Assembly: GCF_026626665.1 (NCBI RefSeq)
Contig: NZ_JAPNKE010000002.1
Span: forward strand, 6,115,168 to 6,179,167
DNA length: 64,000 nucleotides
Direction: 5' to 3'
Source of the DNA: Nannocystis pusilla
Lineage (GTDB): Bacteria > Myxococcota_A > Polyangia > Nannocystales > Nannocystaceae
Shown piece after piece: positions 55,459 through 64,000 of the stretch (position 1 is its first letter; every line of letters starts with the position of its first letter). A model generated the notes under the pieces. That model searched no databases, had not been told where the DNA came from, and saw only the letters and a program-made list of their open reading frames with translations. The position numbers were made by a program, and so were the translations under genes.

Positions 55459-57216
55459 TCACACCAGCGTGGGTGTGACACCGGTCGACTGCAGCGGCGA
55501 CTCGTCGTCGCCGCGCGCGAACAGCTCCACGAGATCGCCGCGCCGCAACTCCGCCACCTGCGCGACGATATCGCGCCCCGACAGCGAGCGACGCAGCGCC
55601 ACCACCACGTCGAAGCAGCCCGCCACGTAGGCCCGCAGGTGCGCCGGATCGGCGCCCGCCGACGTCAGCGCCAGCGTCGCCTGCATCCGCTCGAGCCCGA
55701 CCTCGACGTTGTCGGCCGCGAGCACCGCGATCGTCGCCCCGCCGGGGCGCCTCGCCGTCGCGCACAGCTCCGCGACCTCGACCCCGCCGACGTCCTGTAC
55801 GAACAGAAAGTCGGGTCGCATCCGCGCCGCGCTGCGCACCGCCGCGGCGGCGTCGCGCCCCGCGTCGAGGACGATCGCCCGGCTCGCCAGCGCCGCCGGC
55901 ACCGGGCCGCGGTGGACCACGACCACCCGGACGTCGCCCGGCAGCTCCGTCGCCATCGCCCCGAGCAGCGCGCCCGCGTCGGCGCGGGTCGATGAACACA
56001 CAAGGAAATTGAGGCGCTGCCGCAGCGCCGCGCCCAGCATCTCGGCGGCCGCGGGCGACAGCGTCTTGCGCTCGCCGAGCTGCGTCAGCGACAGCGTGTC
56101 GCCCGCCGCGCGGCTCAGCACCAAGATCGTCCCGGCGGCGGCGATCGGCCGCCCGACGGCGTGCACGACCACGCCGGCCTCGGTGACGCCGTCGACGATC
56201 GGCGCCGTCGTGGTCGTGCGCGTGCCGATCAGCCGCTCGAGCGCCAGGCCGACCGCCTGCTCGCACGAGAAGCGGGCCGGGTGACGCGAGCGCTGCTCGC
56301 CGCGCCGGACCTCGATGTGGCTCGCGCCGGAGACCAGCACCTCCGACACCGCGGCGTCGGCGAGGATGTCGTCGAGCGGACCGGTGCCCGCGACCTCCTG
56401 CGCCAACCAGTCGATCCACTGCCGCCGCTGGCGGGGGTCGGCCATCGTCAGCGTGCGCTCGACGATCTCGCGCGCGGCCGCGAGCGCGCGGACCCGCGCC
56501 TGCGGCCCCGGGGGCTCGCCGAGCAGCGCCTCCGAGGTCTGGCGGAACGCCAGCGCGAGCGCGTCGTCGAGCGTGCGCGGCGGTTCGGGATCGGGCTCGG
56601 TGCGGCGCGGCGCGACGGCGGTGCGGCGCATATCCGCGCCGTAGGGCCGGGCCGGCGCGTCGGAGGTGTCGGGGGAGATCCGGAACGATCCGCTGCCCGG
56701 CGGGCCGACCTGCTCGACCATGCGCACGGGCACGTCCTGCGCCGCGATCGGGTCGGCGGGGGTCGGCTCGGCCGAGCCGAGCATCAGGTCGGGCGGCTCG
56801 CCGATCGGCTCCGGCCCGCCCTGGAACTCGTCGTACTCGCCCGGCTCCTGGCCCTCGCCGTAGGCCTGCGGGTCCTCGAAGTCGGGCCCCGCCGAGTACG
56901 ACTCCTGGACCTCGTGGCCCTCCTCGGCCCGCTCGAAGTGGAGCGTGAACACGCCGATGTCGACGGCGTCGTGCGGCGCGAGCACCACCGGGCCGCGCAC
57001 CATCTCGCCGTTGACGAAGGTGCCGTTGGTCGAGTTGTTGTCGACCAGCACGATGCCCTCTTCGTTCTCGATCACACGGGCGTGGACGCTGGACACGCGG
57101 TTGTTCGGCAGCACCACGTGGTTGCGATCGACGCGACCGACCGTGATCTGCGGCAGCGTGAACTCGTGAACCTCGTCCTGGCTGGAGTCTTGGCGGCGGA
57201 TCGTGACGCGGATCAT
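55459..57216 (-). CDS. FHA domain fused to a P-loop-less CpaF/VirB11-like ATPase domain
   Basis: A 585-residue cytoplasmic protein. Residues 1-95 are an FHA domain (ITVGRVDRNHVVLPNNRVSSVHARVI, NNSTNGTFVNGE) that should bind phosphothreonine. An acidic/Pro-rich linker follows (about 95-195). Residues about 210-585 match secretion ATPases of the CpaF/VirB11 class: a domain with TGPLDDILADAAVSEVLVSGASHIEV and, later, RPDFLFVQDVGGVEVAEL and DVVVALRRSLSGRDIVAQVAEL. The Walker A site (GGTGSGKTT in CpaF) is replaced by CSSTRADAGA, and the conserved ATIHAN His-box by AVLAAD, so ATP hydrolysis is unlikely. It is the first gene of the tssJKLM-tssC2-tssA operon. A phospho-regulated structural role in T6SS is inference. 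Confidence 0.85.
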   Translation of the reverse strand: MIRVTIRRQDSSQDEVHEFTLPQITVGRVDRNHVVLPNNRVSSVHARVIENEEGIVLVDNNSTNGTFVNGEMVRGPVVLAPHDAVDIGVFTLHFERAEEGHEVQESYSAGPDFEDPQAYGEGQEPGEYDEFQGGPEPIGEPPDLMLGSAEPTPADPIAAQDVPVRMVEQVGPPGSGSFRISPDTSDAPARPYGADMRRTAVAPRRTEPDPEPPRTLDDALALAFRQTSEALLGEPPGPQARVRALAAAREIVERTLTMADPRQRRQWIDWLAQEVAGTGPLDDILADAAVSEVLVSGASHIEVRRGEQRSRHPARFSCEQAVGLALERLIGTRTTTTAPIVDGVTEAGVVVHAVGRPIAAAGTILVLSRAAGDTLSLTQLGERKTLSPAAAEMLGAALRQRLNFLVCSSTRADAGALLGAMATELPGDVRVVVVHRGPVPAALASRAIVLDAGRDAAAAVRSAARMRPDFLFVQDVGGVEVAELCATARRPGGATIAVLAADNVEVGLERMQATLALTSAGADPAHLRAYVAGCFDVVVALRRSLSGRDIVAQVAELRRGDLVELFARGDDESPLQSTGVTPTLV

Positions 57217-57318
57217 CAGTGGTTGCTCCCGCGCGCGCGGCGGCCTGCTCGACATGATTGACTCGAGTCGGGCGGGAAGGTAAGGCCTATGGTACCCATG
57301 AGCCAGGTGGAGCGGCAC

Positions 57319-57984
57319 ATGAATCTGCGGGCGCCTTCGAACTCCGTCCTTCGAGGCAAGCTCGCCTGGTGTCGACCCCTGGCGGTGCTCCTCCTCACGG
57401 CTCTGACCGTGAGCGCATGCGCTCGCCGGCTCGATCTCACTCCCGGCGAGCTCGGACGCATCAAAGAGAAGGACTCCGAGCTCAAGACCCTGCGCGTGGT
57501 CCCCAACAAGAAGCTCATCTCGATCTACCGCGAGTCGTCGGTCAATCAGAGCTACGACGTCACCAAGCGCAAGATCACCGAGCGCGGCGCCTACCGCCCG
57601 CTCGAGCGCATCATCGGCAAGAACACCCCCGGCAAGGTCCTCTCGACCACCGAGCACAACGGCATGCCGGTGCTGTGGGTCAGCTTCGACAACGAGTGCG
57701 AGGACACCGCCTGCGCCTACGCCTTCGCCCAGACGGAGCTCGATCGCTACACCCTCATCAAGGTGCCCGACCGCGAGAAGTTCGACGAGCCGGTCAGCTA
57801 CCGCCGCAACACCTTCAAGCGCAACCAGCTGCGCTACACCAAGCAGCGCTCGCTCGCCGAGGCCAACGAGGTGTTCGCGGTGGTCCGCAAGTCCGGCAAG
57901 GTCCTCACGATCGACCTGCAGATCCGCAAGGACACCTACCGCCCGACCCGCTCCGCCGTCGAGCGCGCCGGCGGCGCCGACTGA
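57319..57984 (+). CDS. Lipoprotein of unknown function in T6SS cluster
   Basis: A 221-residue lipoprotein, the only rightward gene in the right T6SS block. ATG 57319 is preferred over 57289 and 57298 because GGAG lies eight bases upstream; the signal LAVLLLTALTVSACARR ends in a lipobox. The mature part is mixed alpha/beta with many Lys and Arg and a Cys pair (NECEDTACAYAF). I do not recognise the family. It is divergent from the FHA/CpaF-like gene with about 100 bases between, and is followed four bases after its stop by a perfect TGTCC-GCGA-GGACA hairpin (57988-58001). An envelope part linked to TssJ is possible. Confidence 0.7.
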   Translation: MNLRAPSNSVLRGKLAWCRPLAVLLLTALTVSACARRLDLTPGELGRIKEKDSELKTLRVVPNKKLISIYRESSVNQSYDVTKRKITERGAYRPLERIIGKNTPGKVLSTTEHNGMPVLWVSFDNECEDTACAYAFAQTELDRYTLIKVPDREKFDEPVSYRRNTFKRNQLRYTKQRSLAEANEVFAVVRKSGKVLTIDLQIRKDTYRPTRSAVERAGGAD

Positions 57985-58481
57985 ACCTGTCCGCGAGGAC
58001 AGCTCGCACCCGGCCCGCGCGATCGCCTGACCATCGAGTCAGGTGGTCGCGCGCCCGCGATCGCCCGGACATCTGCCCGCCGCGGGCCTCTCGCGGTAGA
58101 TCTGCTCCCGCGCCGAAGCGCCCGTTCGATCGGCAGGGCGAACCCCAGTTCGCCGGAGCGCGTCGTCTCCACCCGGTCCGAGCGTCGATCTCCTCGGCCG
58201 CGTTGCCGTCGCTGTCGATCACGGGCATCGAGACGTCGGCACCACGCCCCGGACACCGACGTCCCCGCAGCGCCGCAGTCGTCCCCGCCCGTGCCCGTCG
58301 GTCCGAGTGACAGACCGAATCATGTCCCTCGAGACATGTTCGAGAGGACATGACCTCCGGATCCAGAAGTCGCGCCCCTCATCACCCGTGACGGGCAAGA
58401 AGGACGCGAAGACTGCCGGCGATCGAGCGCCCGACCTGTCCCGCGGGACATCCCCGCCGACGGTCGGGCCGCCGCCTCGCG
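57985..58481. repeat. Intergenic region with three palindromes
   Basis: Perfect copies TGTCC-GCGA-GGACA at 57988-58001 and TGTCC-CGCG-GGACA at 58437-58450 lie next to the ends of the converging genes. CATGTC-CCTCGA-GACATG lies at 58321-58338, followed by AGAGGACATG. About 497 bases with no supported gene. Confidence 0.65.
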
Positions 58482-59432
58482 TTAATCGCCCGCGGGCACC
58501 TGCGTGGTGTTCTCGAGCCGCGTGCGGGTCCAGGCGCTGCGCGGCGCGATGAACACCCCGTCTTTGAACACCAGCGGGCGCTTCTCGGCGGCGTCGATGC
58601 GCTCCTCGCAGGGCGTCGCGGTGTTCTTGGGGTCGCAGTCCTTGCTGCGGATCGTCTCGTCGACGATCGGCACGCCCTTCTCGAACTTGAGCATGCGGAC
58701 CAGGTCGTAGCGGCGGATCCACCCGTCCTTGAGCGTCAGCTCGAAGTGGTCGGACAGGACGAAGCGAGCCGGGCCGATGTCGACCCCGTCCTCGATCATC
58801 GGCGCGCTGACGAAGCGCTGCTCGACCAGCGGCAGCAGCTGGGCCTCGCGCGAGCACTTGGCGCCGGCGCCCTGCTCCTTGGGACAGGTCTCGCTCTCGA
58901 CCACCAGCACCTTCGAGTCCTCGCCGAGCGGCTCCAGGCGCAGGCGGGCCCGCTGCGCGGGGGCCTGGACGCTGCCGATCCCGCGGACCTCGAGGCCGCG
59001 CTCGACCCACCGGACCAGCGCCACCGGCCCCAGCGCGTCGCCGTTGCCGAGGTCCTGGATGCGCGCCCACACCAGCAGCGCCCCGTCTTCGCCCTGCGTG
59101 AACGTCACGTCGCCGTCGCCGAGGCGGCGCTTGTCGAGCGGGCGCGCGGTGGCCCGCGGGTCTTCCTTGAGGTTCTCGGGCCAGGTCACCTCGATCGGCC
59201 GGCCGCTGCACTCGCGCGGCTCGTCGGGCGGCTCCATCGCCATGCGGTTGAAGTTGCGGACCAGCACCGAGTACCACACGTCGACCGGCAGGGTCTGGGT
59301 GTCGGCCTCGCTGGCGCGCTCTGCCGCCACCATCGACGGGCAGATCGGCATGTCGCGCTCCTTCGGCTTGCAGGCGTCGGCGGCGAGGAGCAGCGCCGTC
59401 CCGGCGAACATCGTCATCATCGACCTACGCAT
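58482..59432 (-). CDS. T6SS-linked lipoprotein of unknown function
   Basis: About 316 residues. ATG 59432 overlaps the end of the upstream FHA gene (stop 59425-59427) by eight bases, so it is translationally coupled to the tssEFG-fha unit. The signal MTMFAGTALLLAADACKP has a lipobox (ADAC). The mature part contains LPVDVWYSVLVRNFNRM, DGALLVWARIQDLGNGDALG and two Cys pairs (DACKPKERDMPIC region and SKDCDPKNTATPCEE). No domain is recognised. Cotranscription with tssE-tssF-tssG suggests an envelope component of the secretion system, perhaps acting like TagQ-type lipoproteins that feed the phosphorylation pathway; that is only inference. Confidence 0.72.
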   Translation of the reverse strand: MRRSMMTMFAGTALLLAADACKPKERDMPICPSMVAAERASEADTQTLPVDVWYSVLVRNFNRMAMEPPDEPRECSGRPIEVTWPENLKEDPRATARPLDKRRLGDGDVTFTQGEDGALLVWARIQDLGNGDALGPVALVRWVERGLEVRGIGSVQAPAQRARLRLEPLGEDSKVLVVESETCPKEQGAGAKCSREAQLLPLVEQRFVSAPMIEDGVDIGPARFVLSDHFELTLKDGWIRRYDLVRMLKFEKGVPIVDETIRSKDCDPKNTATPCEERIDAAEKRPLVFKDGVFIAPRSAWTRTRLENTTQVPAGD

Positions 59433-60795
59433 CTTCGTCCTCCTCGGCGTCCTCACTCGATTGCACGCGGATGCCCGCGCGCGCCAGCTCCTCGCGGATC
59501 GCTCGGCCGGCCGCGCTGCGGAACAGCTTGCCCAGGCCCTCGTCACCGTCGCCGAACACCGACTCGTAGCGCTCCTCGAAGCGGCGCCACAGCGCCCCCG
59601 CGCGGGTCGGCCACGCCGCCGTCACCGAGCGCTCGATCTCCCGCGGCGACAGCGTCTCGCCGACCTTCTGCCCGCCGCCGACCGTGCCCCGCAGCGCCCC
59701 GCGCAGGTGGGCCATCGCCGCCGCGAACACCTCCGCCAGCTGGTGCGCCCGCTCCTCGCGGGTGGCTCGCCAGTCGAGCAGGTAGCGCAGCAGGTCGGCC
59801 TCCGACTCGGCGATCAGCAGCGGGTTGTCCTCGCCCTCGATGCGCACCCCGAGCTCGCCGCCCTGGCGGTGCATCAGCTCCTGCAGCTCCACCGTCGCGA
59901 CCGCGAAGGCCCGCAGCGCGGCGACGCAGCGGTCGAGGAAGCGGCGCGTCTCGTCGACGTTGCCGGGCGGGCGCAGGCCCTCGAGCACCTGCTCGGCGGC
60001 CTGGGCGACCGCGCCGAGCTCGGCCTGCTGGTAGAACTCGGCGCCGCCCTGGTCGAGCGCGGCCGGCCCCTCGCTGCCTGTCCCGAAGGACAGCGGCGGG
60101 AACTCGCGCTGCAGCAGCAGCGCCTCGCCGCGGTCGCGCCCCGTCGACAGCTCGGCGATCGCCGCCGAGAACGCCGCGTCCCAGGCCGAGTGGCCCTCGC
60201 GGAGCTTCTCGTACATCGGCCGCAGGCGCAGGATCGCCTGGTGCAGCCGCGACAGGTTCATCTGCTGCGTCCCGCCCTCGGGGATCAGCGACGGCGGCTC
60301 GTCGCCGTCGCCGAGCTCGCCCTGCGCCGACCGGCGGTCGCGCATGTGCAGCTCCTCCGGCGGCGTCGGCCCGGGCGCCGACCCGCGGGAGCGGACGTTG
60401 CGCGGAGCTGTCTCTTCGAGCAGGTCGGGCGGACCGTCCTGCTGCTGCTGCTGCTGCTGCGCGCCCTCGACCTTGTGTTCGAACAGCAGCTCGACCGGGC
60501 CGATGCTGATCTTCACGCGGCCGCGGACCTCGACGCGGCCGCCGGAGGCGACGCGCTGGCCGTCGACGCTGAGGCCGTTGGCGCCGCCGAGGTCCTCGAC
60601 GCGGGCGCCGCGGGCGTCGAACTTGGCGACCGCGTGCCACGACGACACGAACTTGTACGGCAGGTGGAGCTCGTTCCCGGGGTCGCGACCGATGCGCACC
60701 GGGCCGCGCTGGAACTCGTGGCGCTTCTGCCGGTGCTCCTCGGTGTCGATCACCGTGACGACCAAGCTGAACTTCGGGACCTGTCCTTTGATCAC
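59425..60795 (-). CDS. T6SS FHA-domain scaffold protein (TagH/Fha/ImpI-type)
   Basis: A 456-residue protein starting at GTG 60795, which overlaps the tssG stop (GTGA). The N-terminal FHA domain (FQRGPVRIGRDPGNELHLPYKFVSSWHAVAKF, DLGGANGLSVDGQRV) is followed by a Q7 run and a Pro/Glu linker, and then the TagH/ImpI C-terminal domain (about residues 250-440: FLDRCVAALRAFAVATVELQELMHR, LLDWRATREERAHQLAEVFAAAMAHLRGAL). Fha proteins are phosphorylated by PpkA and dephosphorylated by PppA to trigger assembly in Pseudomonas. A perfect TGTCC-CGAA-GGACA palindrome lies in its coding sequence at 60079-60092. Confidence 0.88.
   Translation of the reverse strand: MIKGQVPKFSLVVTVIDTEEHRQKRHEFQRGPVRIGRDPGNELHLPYKFVSSWHAVAKFDARGARVEDLGGANGLSVDGQRVASGGRVEVRGRVKISIGPVELLFEHKVEGAQQQQQQQDGPPDLLEETAPRNVRSRGSAPGPTPPEELHMRDRRSAQGELGDGDEPPSLIPEGGTQQMNLSRLHQAILRLRPMYEKLREGHSAWDAAFSAAIAELSTGRDRGEALLLQREFPPLSFGTGSEGPAALDQGGAEFYQQAELGAVAQAAEQVLEGLRPPGNVDETRRFLDRCVAALRAFAVATVELQELMHRQGGELGVRIEGEDNPLLIAESEADLLRYLLDWRATREERAHQLAEVFAAAMAHLRGALRGTVGGGQKVGETLSPREIERSVTAAWPTRAGALWRRFEERYESVFGDGDEGLGKLFRSAAGRAIREELARAGIRVQSSEDAEEDEDA
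60079..60092. repeat. TGTCC-CGAA-GGACA palindrome in fha gene
   Basis: Perfect copy inside coding sequence (encodes LSFGTG on the minus strand), showing the motif tolerates being coding. Confidence 0.7.
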
Positions 60796-61826
60796 GCCGC
60801 TCCCTCGCGCCGCTTGCCCATCGGCACTGCCATGCGGGTGGTGAGGCCGGCTTGCTTGCTGCGGGCCAGCCACAGATCGTCGGCCAGCCGGCGCTCGCCG
60901 AGGCGGGCCGGCGGGTACGTCATGTCCTGGATCTCGAGGATCATGTCGAGGTGGAGCGGCTCGTCGAGGAAGGTGTCGAGCACCTCCGCCGCGCGCTCGT
61001 AGGCGCGGCCGCCGGGCGTGAACTCCTTGTAGTTGTCGCCCGACAGCGGACCGACCACCACCCGCGCCGCGCCGGAGCGGTGCATCACGCTGGTGCCGAG
61101 CACCGTCGTCGCGCCGACGCTGGCCGTCGCGCCGCCGAGGCGCGACCACTCGGCCGGATCGATCGGCATCCACTCGCCGGTGAACGGCTCGCAGCGGATC
61201 GACGCCGTGCCGAGGCAGTCGTCGAGGGCGATCCGCAGCGCCGCCTCGAGCATCTGCGGCGAGCGCACGCCCGAGGCCAGCACCGGCGCCAGGCGCAGCA
61301 ATTGGCCGACCGACAGCGCCCGCGCCCGCTCGCCGACGCCGAGCAGCGCCAACACGCGCAGCGTCCACGGGTCCTTGCCGTCCTCGCGGAAGCCGCCCGG
61401 GTAATCGAGCTGGCGGACCCCGCGGTACAGGAGGCTGAGCAGGCGGTGGTGGAACAGGCCGAGCACCCCGCGCACGACCTCGCCGTGGTCGTCGTCGCGA
61501 TCTGCCTCTTCGGCCATGTGCAGCGGCAGCGGCGTGGCCGCGCCGGTGAGGCCGAAGAAGTCGGCGACGAGGCGCGCGCGCAGGCCGTCGGCGCCGCGCT
61601 CGAGCGCGACCGACTCGACCTCGGCGCGCAGGAAGCCGAGCCCCGGCGCGTGGGCGAGCAGCACCCGCTCGTCCTGGAAGCGCTCGCCGGCCCCGAGCTC
61701 GCCGCCCTTGGTCGCCGCCGTCAGCACGTCGACCGCGGTGAAGAAGTCGACCAGACCTGGCGCTTCGGCCAGGCGCTCGGCCCACGACTCCGCCGTCTCT
61801 TTTACAGGCCGATCTGCACGGGCCAC
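60792..61826 (-). CDS. tssG: T6SS baseplate protein TssG
   Basis: About 344 residues of the TssG/VasB family, which forms the baseplate wedge with TssE, TssF and TssK. The core shows FFGLTGAATPLPLHMAEEA, FHHRLLSLLYRGVRQL, LRLAPVLASGVRSPQMLEAALR and GARVVVGPLSGD-like ARVVVGPLSGDNYKEFTPGG. No ATG lies at the expected place; GTG 61826 (VARADRPVKETAESW) is proposed, overlapping tssF by 25 bases with GGAG just upstream. Overlaps of this kind are usual for tssF-tssG. The frame is intact to its stop, which overlaps the Fha start. Confidence 0.92.
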   Translation of the reverse strand: MARADRPVKETAESWAERLAEAPGLVDFFTAVDVLTAATKGGELGAGERFQDERVLLAHAPGLGFLRAEVESVALERGADGLRARLVADFFGLTGAATPLPLHMAEEADRDDDHGEVVRGVLGLFHHRLLSLLYRGVRQLDYPGGFREDGKDPWTLRVLALLGVGERARALSVGQLLRLAPVLASGVRSPQMLEAALRIALDDCLGTASIRCEPFTGEWMPIDPAEWSRLGGATASVGATTVLGTSVMHRSGAARVVVGPLSGDNYKEFTPGGRAYERAAEVLDTFLDEPLHLDMILEIQDMTYPPARLGERRLADDLWLARSKQAGLTTRMAVPMGKRREGAA

Positions 61827-63532
61827 GCGAACTCCGCCTTGGAGGGGACGAGGGTGATGACGACCTCGCTGGCCGCGTTGAGGCTGACGAGCGAGCCGAA
61901 CAGGGCGTTGAGCACCGCGCCGAACACGAACGCGTTGCCGGCCGAGGGGAAGCCGGTCTCGTCGAGCTCGATGCGGGTGCGGACCGCCCGGATCGGGATG
62001 CCGTAGACCAGGCGCGTCACCGTCTCGCGCGCGAGCCGGCGCACCGACTCGATCTGGCGCTCGTTGCCGCGGCCGATCTGCACGTTGCCGAGGCCCTGGA
62101 GGTTGTAGAGCCCGAGCAACGCGCGCAGCGCCTCGACCTCGACCAGGCCGCGCTGGCCGATCGCCAGATGCGACAGCATGCGCCACAGCGCCTCGGAGCC
62201 GAGCGGCACGCGGATCGGCGCGGTCACCTGGGTGATGTTCTCGTAGCCGCGGAACATCGCGCCCGGCGTGGTCTCGGTGATCTGGCCCGGCTGCAGCTCG
62301 CGCGGCAGGCCGCGGTTGGTGCACACCAGCTCGATCGACACCGACTCTTCTTGCGTCGGCGCCGAGCCGGCCGGCTCGTCGAGCGTGATGTACGTGTCGA
62401 CCCCGTCGTCGATCGCCTCGACCCGGCGCAGCGAGTAGTGCGGCGTCGAGCGGGCCGCGCCGGCGTGGGTGAAGCGGTAGAACGGCAGGAACTGGCGCCG
62501 CGTGTTGGTCGCGCGGCCGACCCCGGTCACGCCGCGGACCTCGTAGACCTCCATGTGCCTGGGGTCGACGCCGTCGGCCCGCAGCAGGTGCTCGCGCTCG
62601 AGCGGCGAGTACTGCACCGGCTCGGCCGCGACCTCGAACAGGTTGACCGCGGGCGTGCAGTGGAGGCGGAACGTATCCTTGCCGACCTGGGTCGGCAGCG
62701 GCGGCGGGCGCTCGAACTCGAGGCGCAGCGTCAGCTCGTTGGTGGTCAGCTTGACCTTCTCGAGGCCGAGGAGGTCGAAGAAGTGGTACTTCTCCGGCAG
62801 CGTGAAGTACTCGAGGATCGCGCGGTAGCCGGTCGGCGCGGTGTCGGGCCACGGGAACACCGCGGTGTCGCGCGACAGGCCGACCAACTCGACCGCCTTG
62901 GCGCCGAGCTGCACCGTGCCGCCCTCGCCGTCGCCGGTCTTGGCGGTCGCGCCGGTGAAGTGGCGCGACAGCCACATCATCAGCGTCGCCGGCAGCGACG
63001 GCTCGCGGTGGTGGAGGAAGAACCGCAGCCGCTCGCACTCGGCCAGCACGCCCTTGCCGGTCTCCGACAGCCGCAGGGTGATCTTGATCGCCGGGCGGGC
63101 CGCCACCGAGTCGTCGAGCGACGCGTCGACCACCTCGACCGGCGCCAGGTCGACGTCCCAGCACGTGCGGAACTTGCAGGCTGTCCCTTCGACCAGGCGC
63201 GACTGCAGCACCCGGCCCTTCGCCACCTTGTGGCGGTTCCGCAGCGCCCGCATGTTGGGCTGGAACTCGACGATCGTGGCCGCCGGCAGCGGCCGCAGGT
63301 AGTGCGGCAGCAGCAGCTCGGCGAGCCCGTGGACGATGCTCGGCGCCACCGCGTCCATGCGCGCGCGGATGCCGGCCGCCTGGAACGCGAACGCCTCGAT
63401 CAGCCGCTCGACGTCCGGGTCGCTGCTGCGCTCCTTGAGCAGGCCGGCGGTGGCGGGGTTGGCCTCCGCGAACGCGCGCGCCATCTCGGTGATGAACGCG
63501 AGCTCGCTCTTGTAGTAGTGCGAAAAGCTCAT
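61802..63532 (-). CDS. tssF: T6SS baseplate protein TssF
   Basis: A 576-residue TssF/VasA protein, the main wedge scaffold with TssG. Family landmarks are the start MSFSHYYKSELAFITEMARAFAEANP, GLAELLLPHYLRPLPAATIVEFQPN, FFDLLGLEKVKL, AVNLFEVAAEPVQYSPLEREHLLRAD and QFLPFYRFTH. Length is normal (about 560-620). It begins seven bases after tssE and overlaps tssG by 25 bases. The frame is complete and codon use is typical of the window. Confidence 0.95.
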   Translation of the reverse strand: MSFSHYYKSELAFITEMARAFAEANPATAGLLKERSSDPDVERLIEAFAFQAAGIRARMDAVAPSIVHGLAELLLPHYLRPLPAATIVEFQPNMRALRNRHKVAKGRVLQSRLVEGTACKFRTCWDVDLAPVEVVDASLDDSVAARPAIKITLRLSETGKGVLAECERLRFFLHHREPSLPATLMMWLSRHFTGATAKTGDGEGGTVQLGAKAVELVGLSRDTAVFPWPDTAPTGYRAILEYFTLPEKYHFFDLLGLEKVKLTTNELTLRLEFERPPPLPTQVGKDTFRLHCTPAVNLFEVAAEPVQYSPLEREHLLRADGVDPRHMEVYEVRGVTGVGRATNTRRQFLPFYRFTHAGAARSTPHYSLRRVEAIDDGVDTYITLDEPAGSAPTQEESVSIELVCTNRGLPRELQPGQITETTPGAMFRGYENITQVTAPIRVPLGSEALWRMLSHLAIGQRGLVEVEALRALLGLYNLQGLGNVQIGRGNERQIESVRRLARETVTRLVYGIPIRAVRTRIELDETGFPSAGNAFVFGAVLNALFGSLVSLNAASEVVITLVPSKAEFAWPVQIGL

Positions 63533-63539
63533 CGCCGCC

Positions 63540-63959
63540 TCACCGTCCCGAGACCTGGATCTTGCCGGTCGCCGTCATCTCGGTGCGCACGCGGAACACC
63601 CCGCGCTGGGCCCCGCTGGCCAGCCGCGCCGACACCTCGAACGCGATCATCAGCGTGTCGCCGCTCGGGACCGGGTGGACCGAGACGTTGCGCAGGCGCG
63701 GCTCGTACTTGAGGATCGTCGCGCGGATGCTCTGCTGCAGCACCTGCGTCGCCTCGGGGAAGTTGTGCACGACGTCGGCGAAGTCGACGATGCCGAAGTC
63801 GGACGCCGACAGCGACTCTCCGGCGCGCGTGTTGAGCAGCTCCTGCAGGTGCGTCACGATCGACTCGAGCTCGCCGATCCGCTGCCCACCCGTCGACAGC
63901 CGCGCCAGCAACCCCCGGCGCGGCGCTCTCGGGCCCGACCCCTGGCTCGTGGAATTCAT
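63540..63959 (-). CDS. tssE: T6SS baseplate protein TssE (gp25-like)
   Basis: A 139-residue TssE, homologous to phage T4 gp25, which nucleates sheath polymerisation. It has the family phrases ESIVTHLQELLNTRAGES, DFGIVDFADVVHNFPEATQVLQQSIRATILKYEPRLRNVSV and a C-terminal strand pair FRVRTEMTATG. The gp25 core EPR motif is present (YEPRLRNV). It is the first recognisable gene of the leftward operon in this window, which could have more genes upstream beyond base 63960; the last 41 bases hold nothing I can assign. Confidence 0.94.
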   Translation of the reverse strand: MNSTSQGSGPRAPRRGLLARLSTGGQRIGELESIVTHLQELLNTRAGESLSASDFGIVDFADVVHNFPEATQVLQQSIRATILKYEPRLRNVSVHPVPSGDTLMIAFEVSARLASGAQRGVFRVRTEMTATGKIQVSGR

Positions 63960-64000
63960 CGGCCTGCTCGATCCCCCCGTGCGCGCGACGCCGCGCCTCC

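Overview
The window is high-GC DNA (about 70 percent G+C, very strong G/C third-position bias) that looks like a delta-proteobacterial, myxobacterial chromosome, most likely of the Nannocystis/Plesiocystis group. The evidence is the many lipoproteins with Thr/Ser/Gly/Asp-rich linkers after the lipobox, the Ser/Thr kinases and PP2C phosphatase, a DUF1592/DUF1552 pair, TSP3, VCBS and beta-propeller surface lipoproteins, and a type VI secretion system (T6SS) of proteobacterial type. Assignment to a genus is inference.

Layout. (1) 1-6923: the left T6SS block. A PpkA-like kinase (partial, frame-broken), tssC and tssB run leftward; hcp and tssH (clpV) run rightward from a shared 360-bp divergent region. 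(2) 6994-44613: about 38 kb of accessory genes, mostly secreted or lipid-anchored proteins. They include an S74-chaperone ('tail-fibre') lipoprotein directly after tssH, a SIMPL protein, a P-domain-like lipoprotein, a PP2C phosphatase, an IgGFc-binding-like protein, an ExbD/TolR protein, a broken Kelch-like lipoprotein, an ECF sigma/anti-sigma pair with an outer-membrane protein gene upstream, a CBM2-like lipoprotein, the DUF1592/DUF1552 pair, propeller, TSP3, VWA-like and VCBS lipoproteins, a transmembrane kinase and an LRR protein. (3) 45052-63959: the right T6SS block, all leftward except one lipoprotein gene: tssE-tssF-tssG-fha-lipoprotein, then FHA/CpaF-like-tssJ-tssK-tssL-tssM-second tssC-tssA. 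No VgrG or PAAR gene is visible.

Together the two blocks supply the membrane complex (TssJLM), baseplate (TssAEFGK), sheath (TssBC plus an extra TssC), tube (Hcp) and sheath recycling (TssH). A kinase, a PP2C phosphatase and two FHA proteins could form a threonine-phosphorylation control circuit.

The most unusual signals are four. First, a short palindrome, TGTCC-N4-GGACA, occurs at least 14 times, inside and between genes, including in a tandem array of four 85-90 bp units at 44686-45048. Second, an FHA protein is fused to a CpaF-like ATPase domain that has lost its P-loop. Third, there is a second TssC without its own TssB, next to a TssA with two ImpA_N domains. Fourth, an S74 chaperone lipoprotein follows tssH, its start codon abutting a perfect 12-bp hairpin. 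Seven genes have reading-frame breaks, all explicable as 1-2 nt deletions in G/C or A/T runs, so assembly errors should be excluded before calling them pseudogenes.
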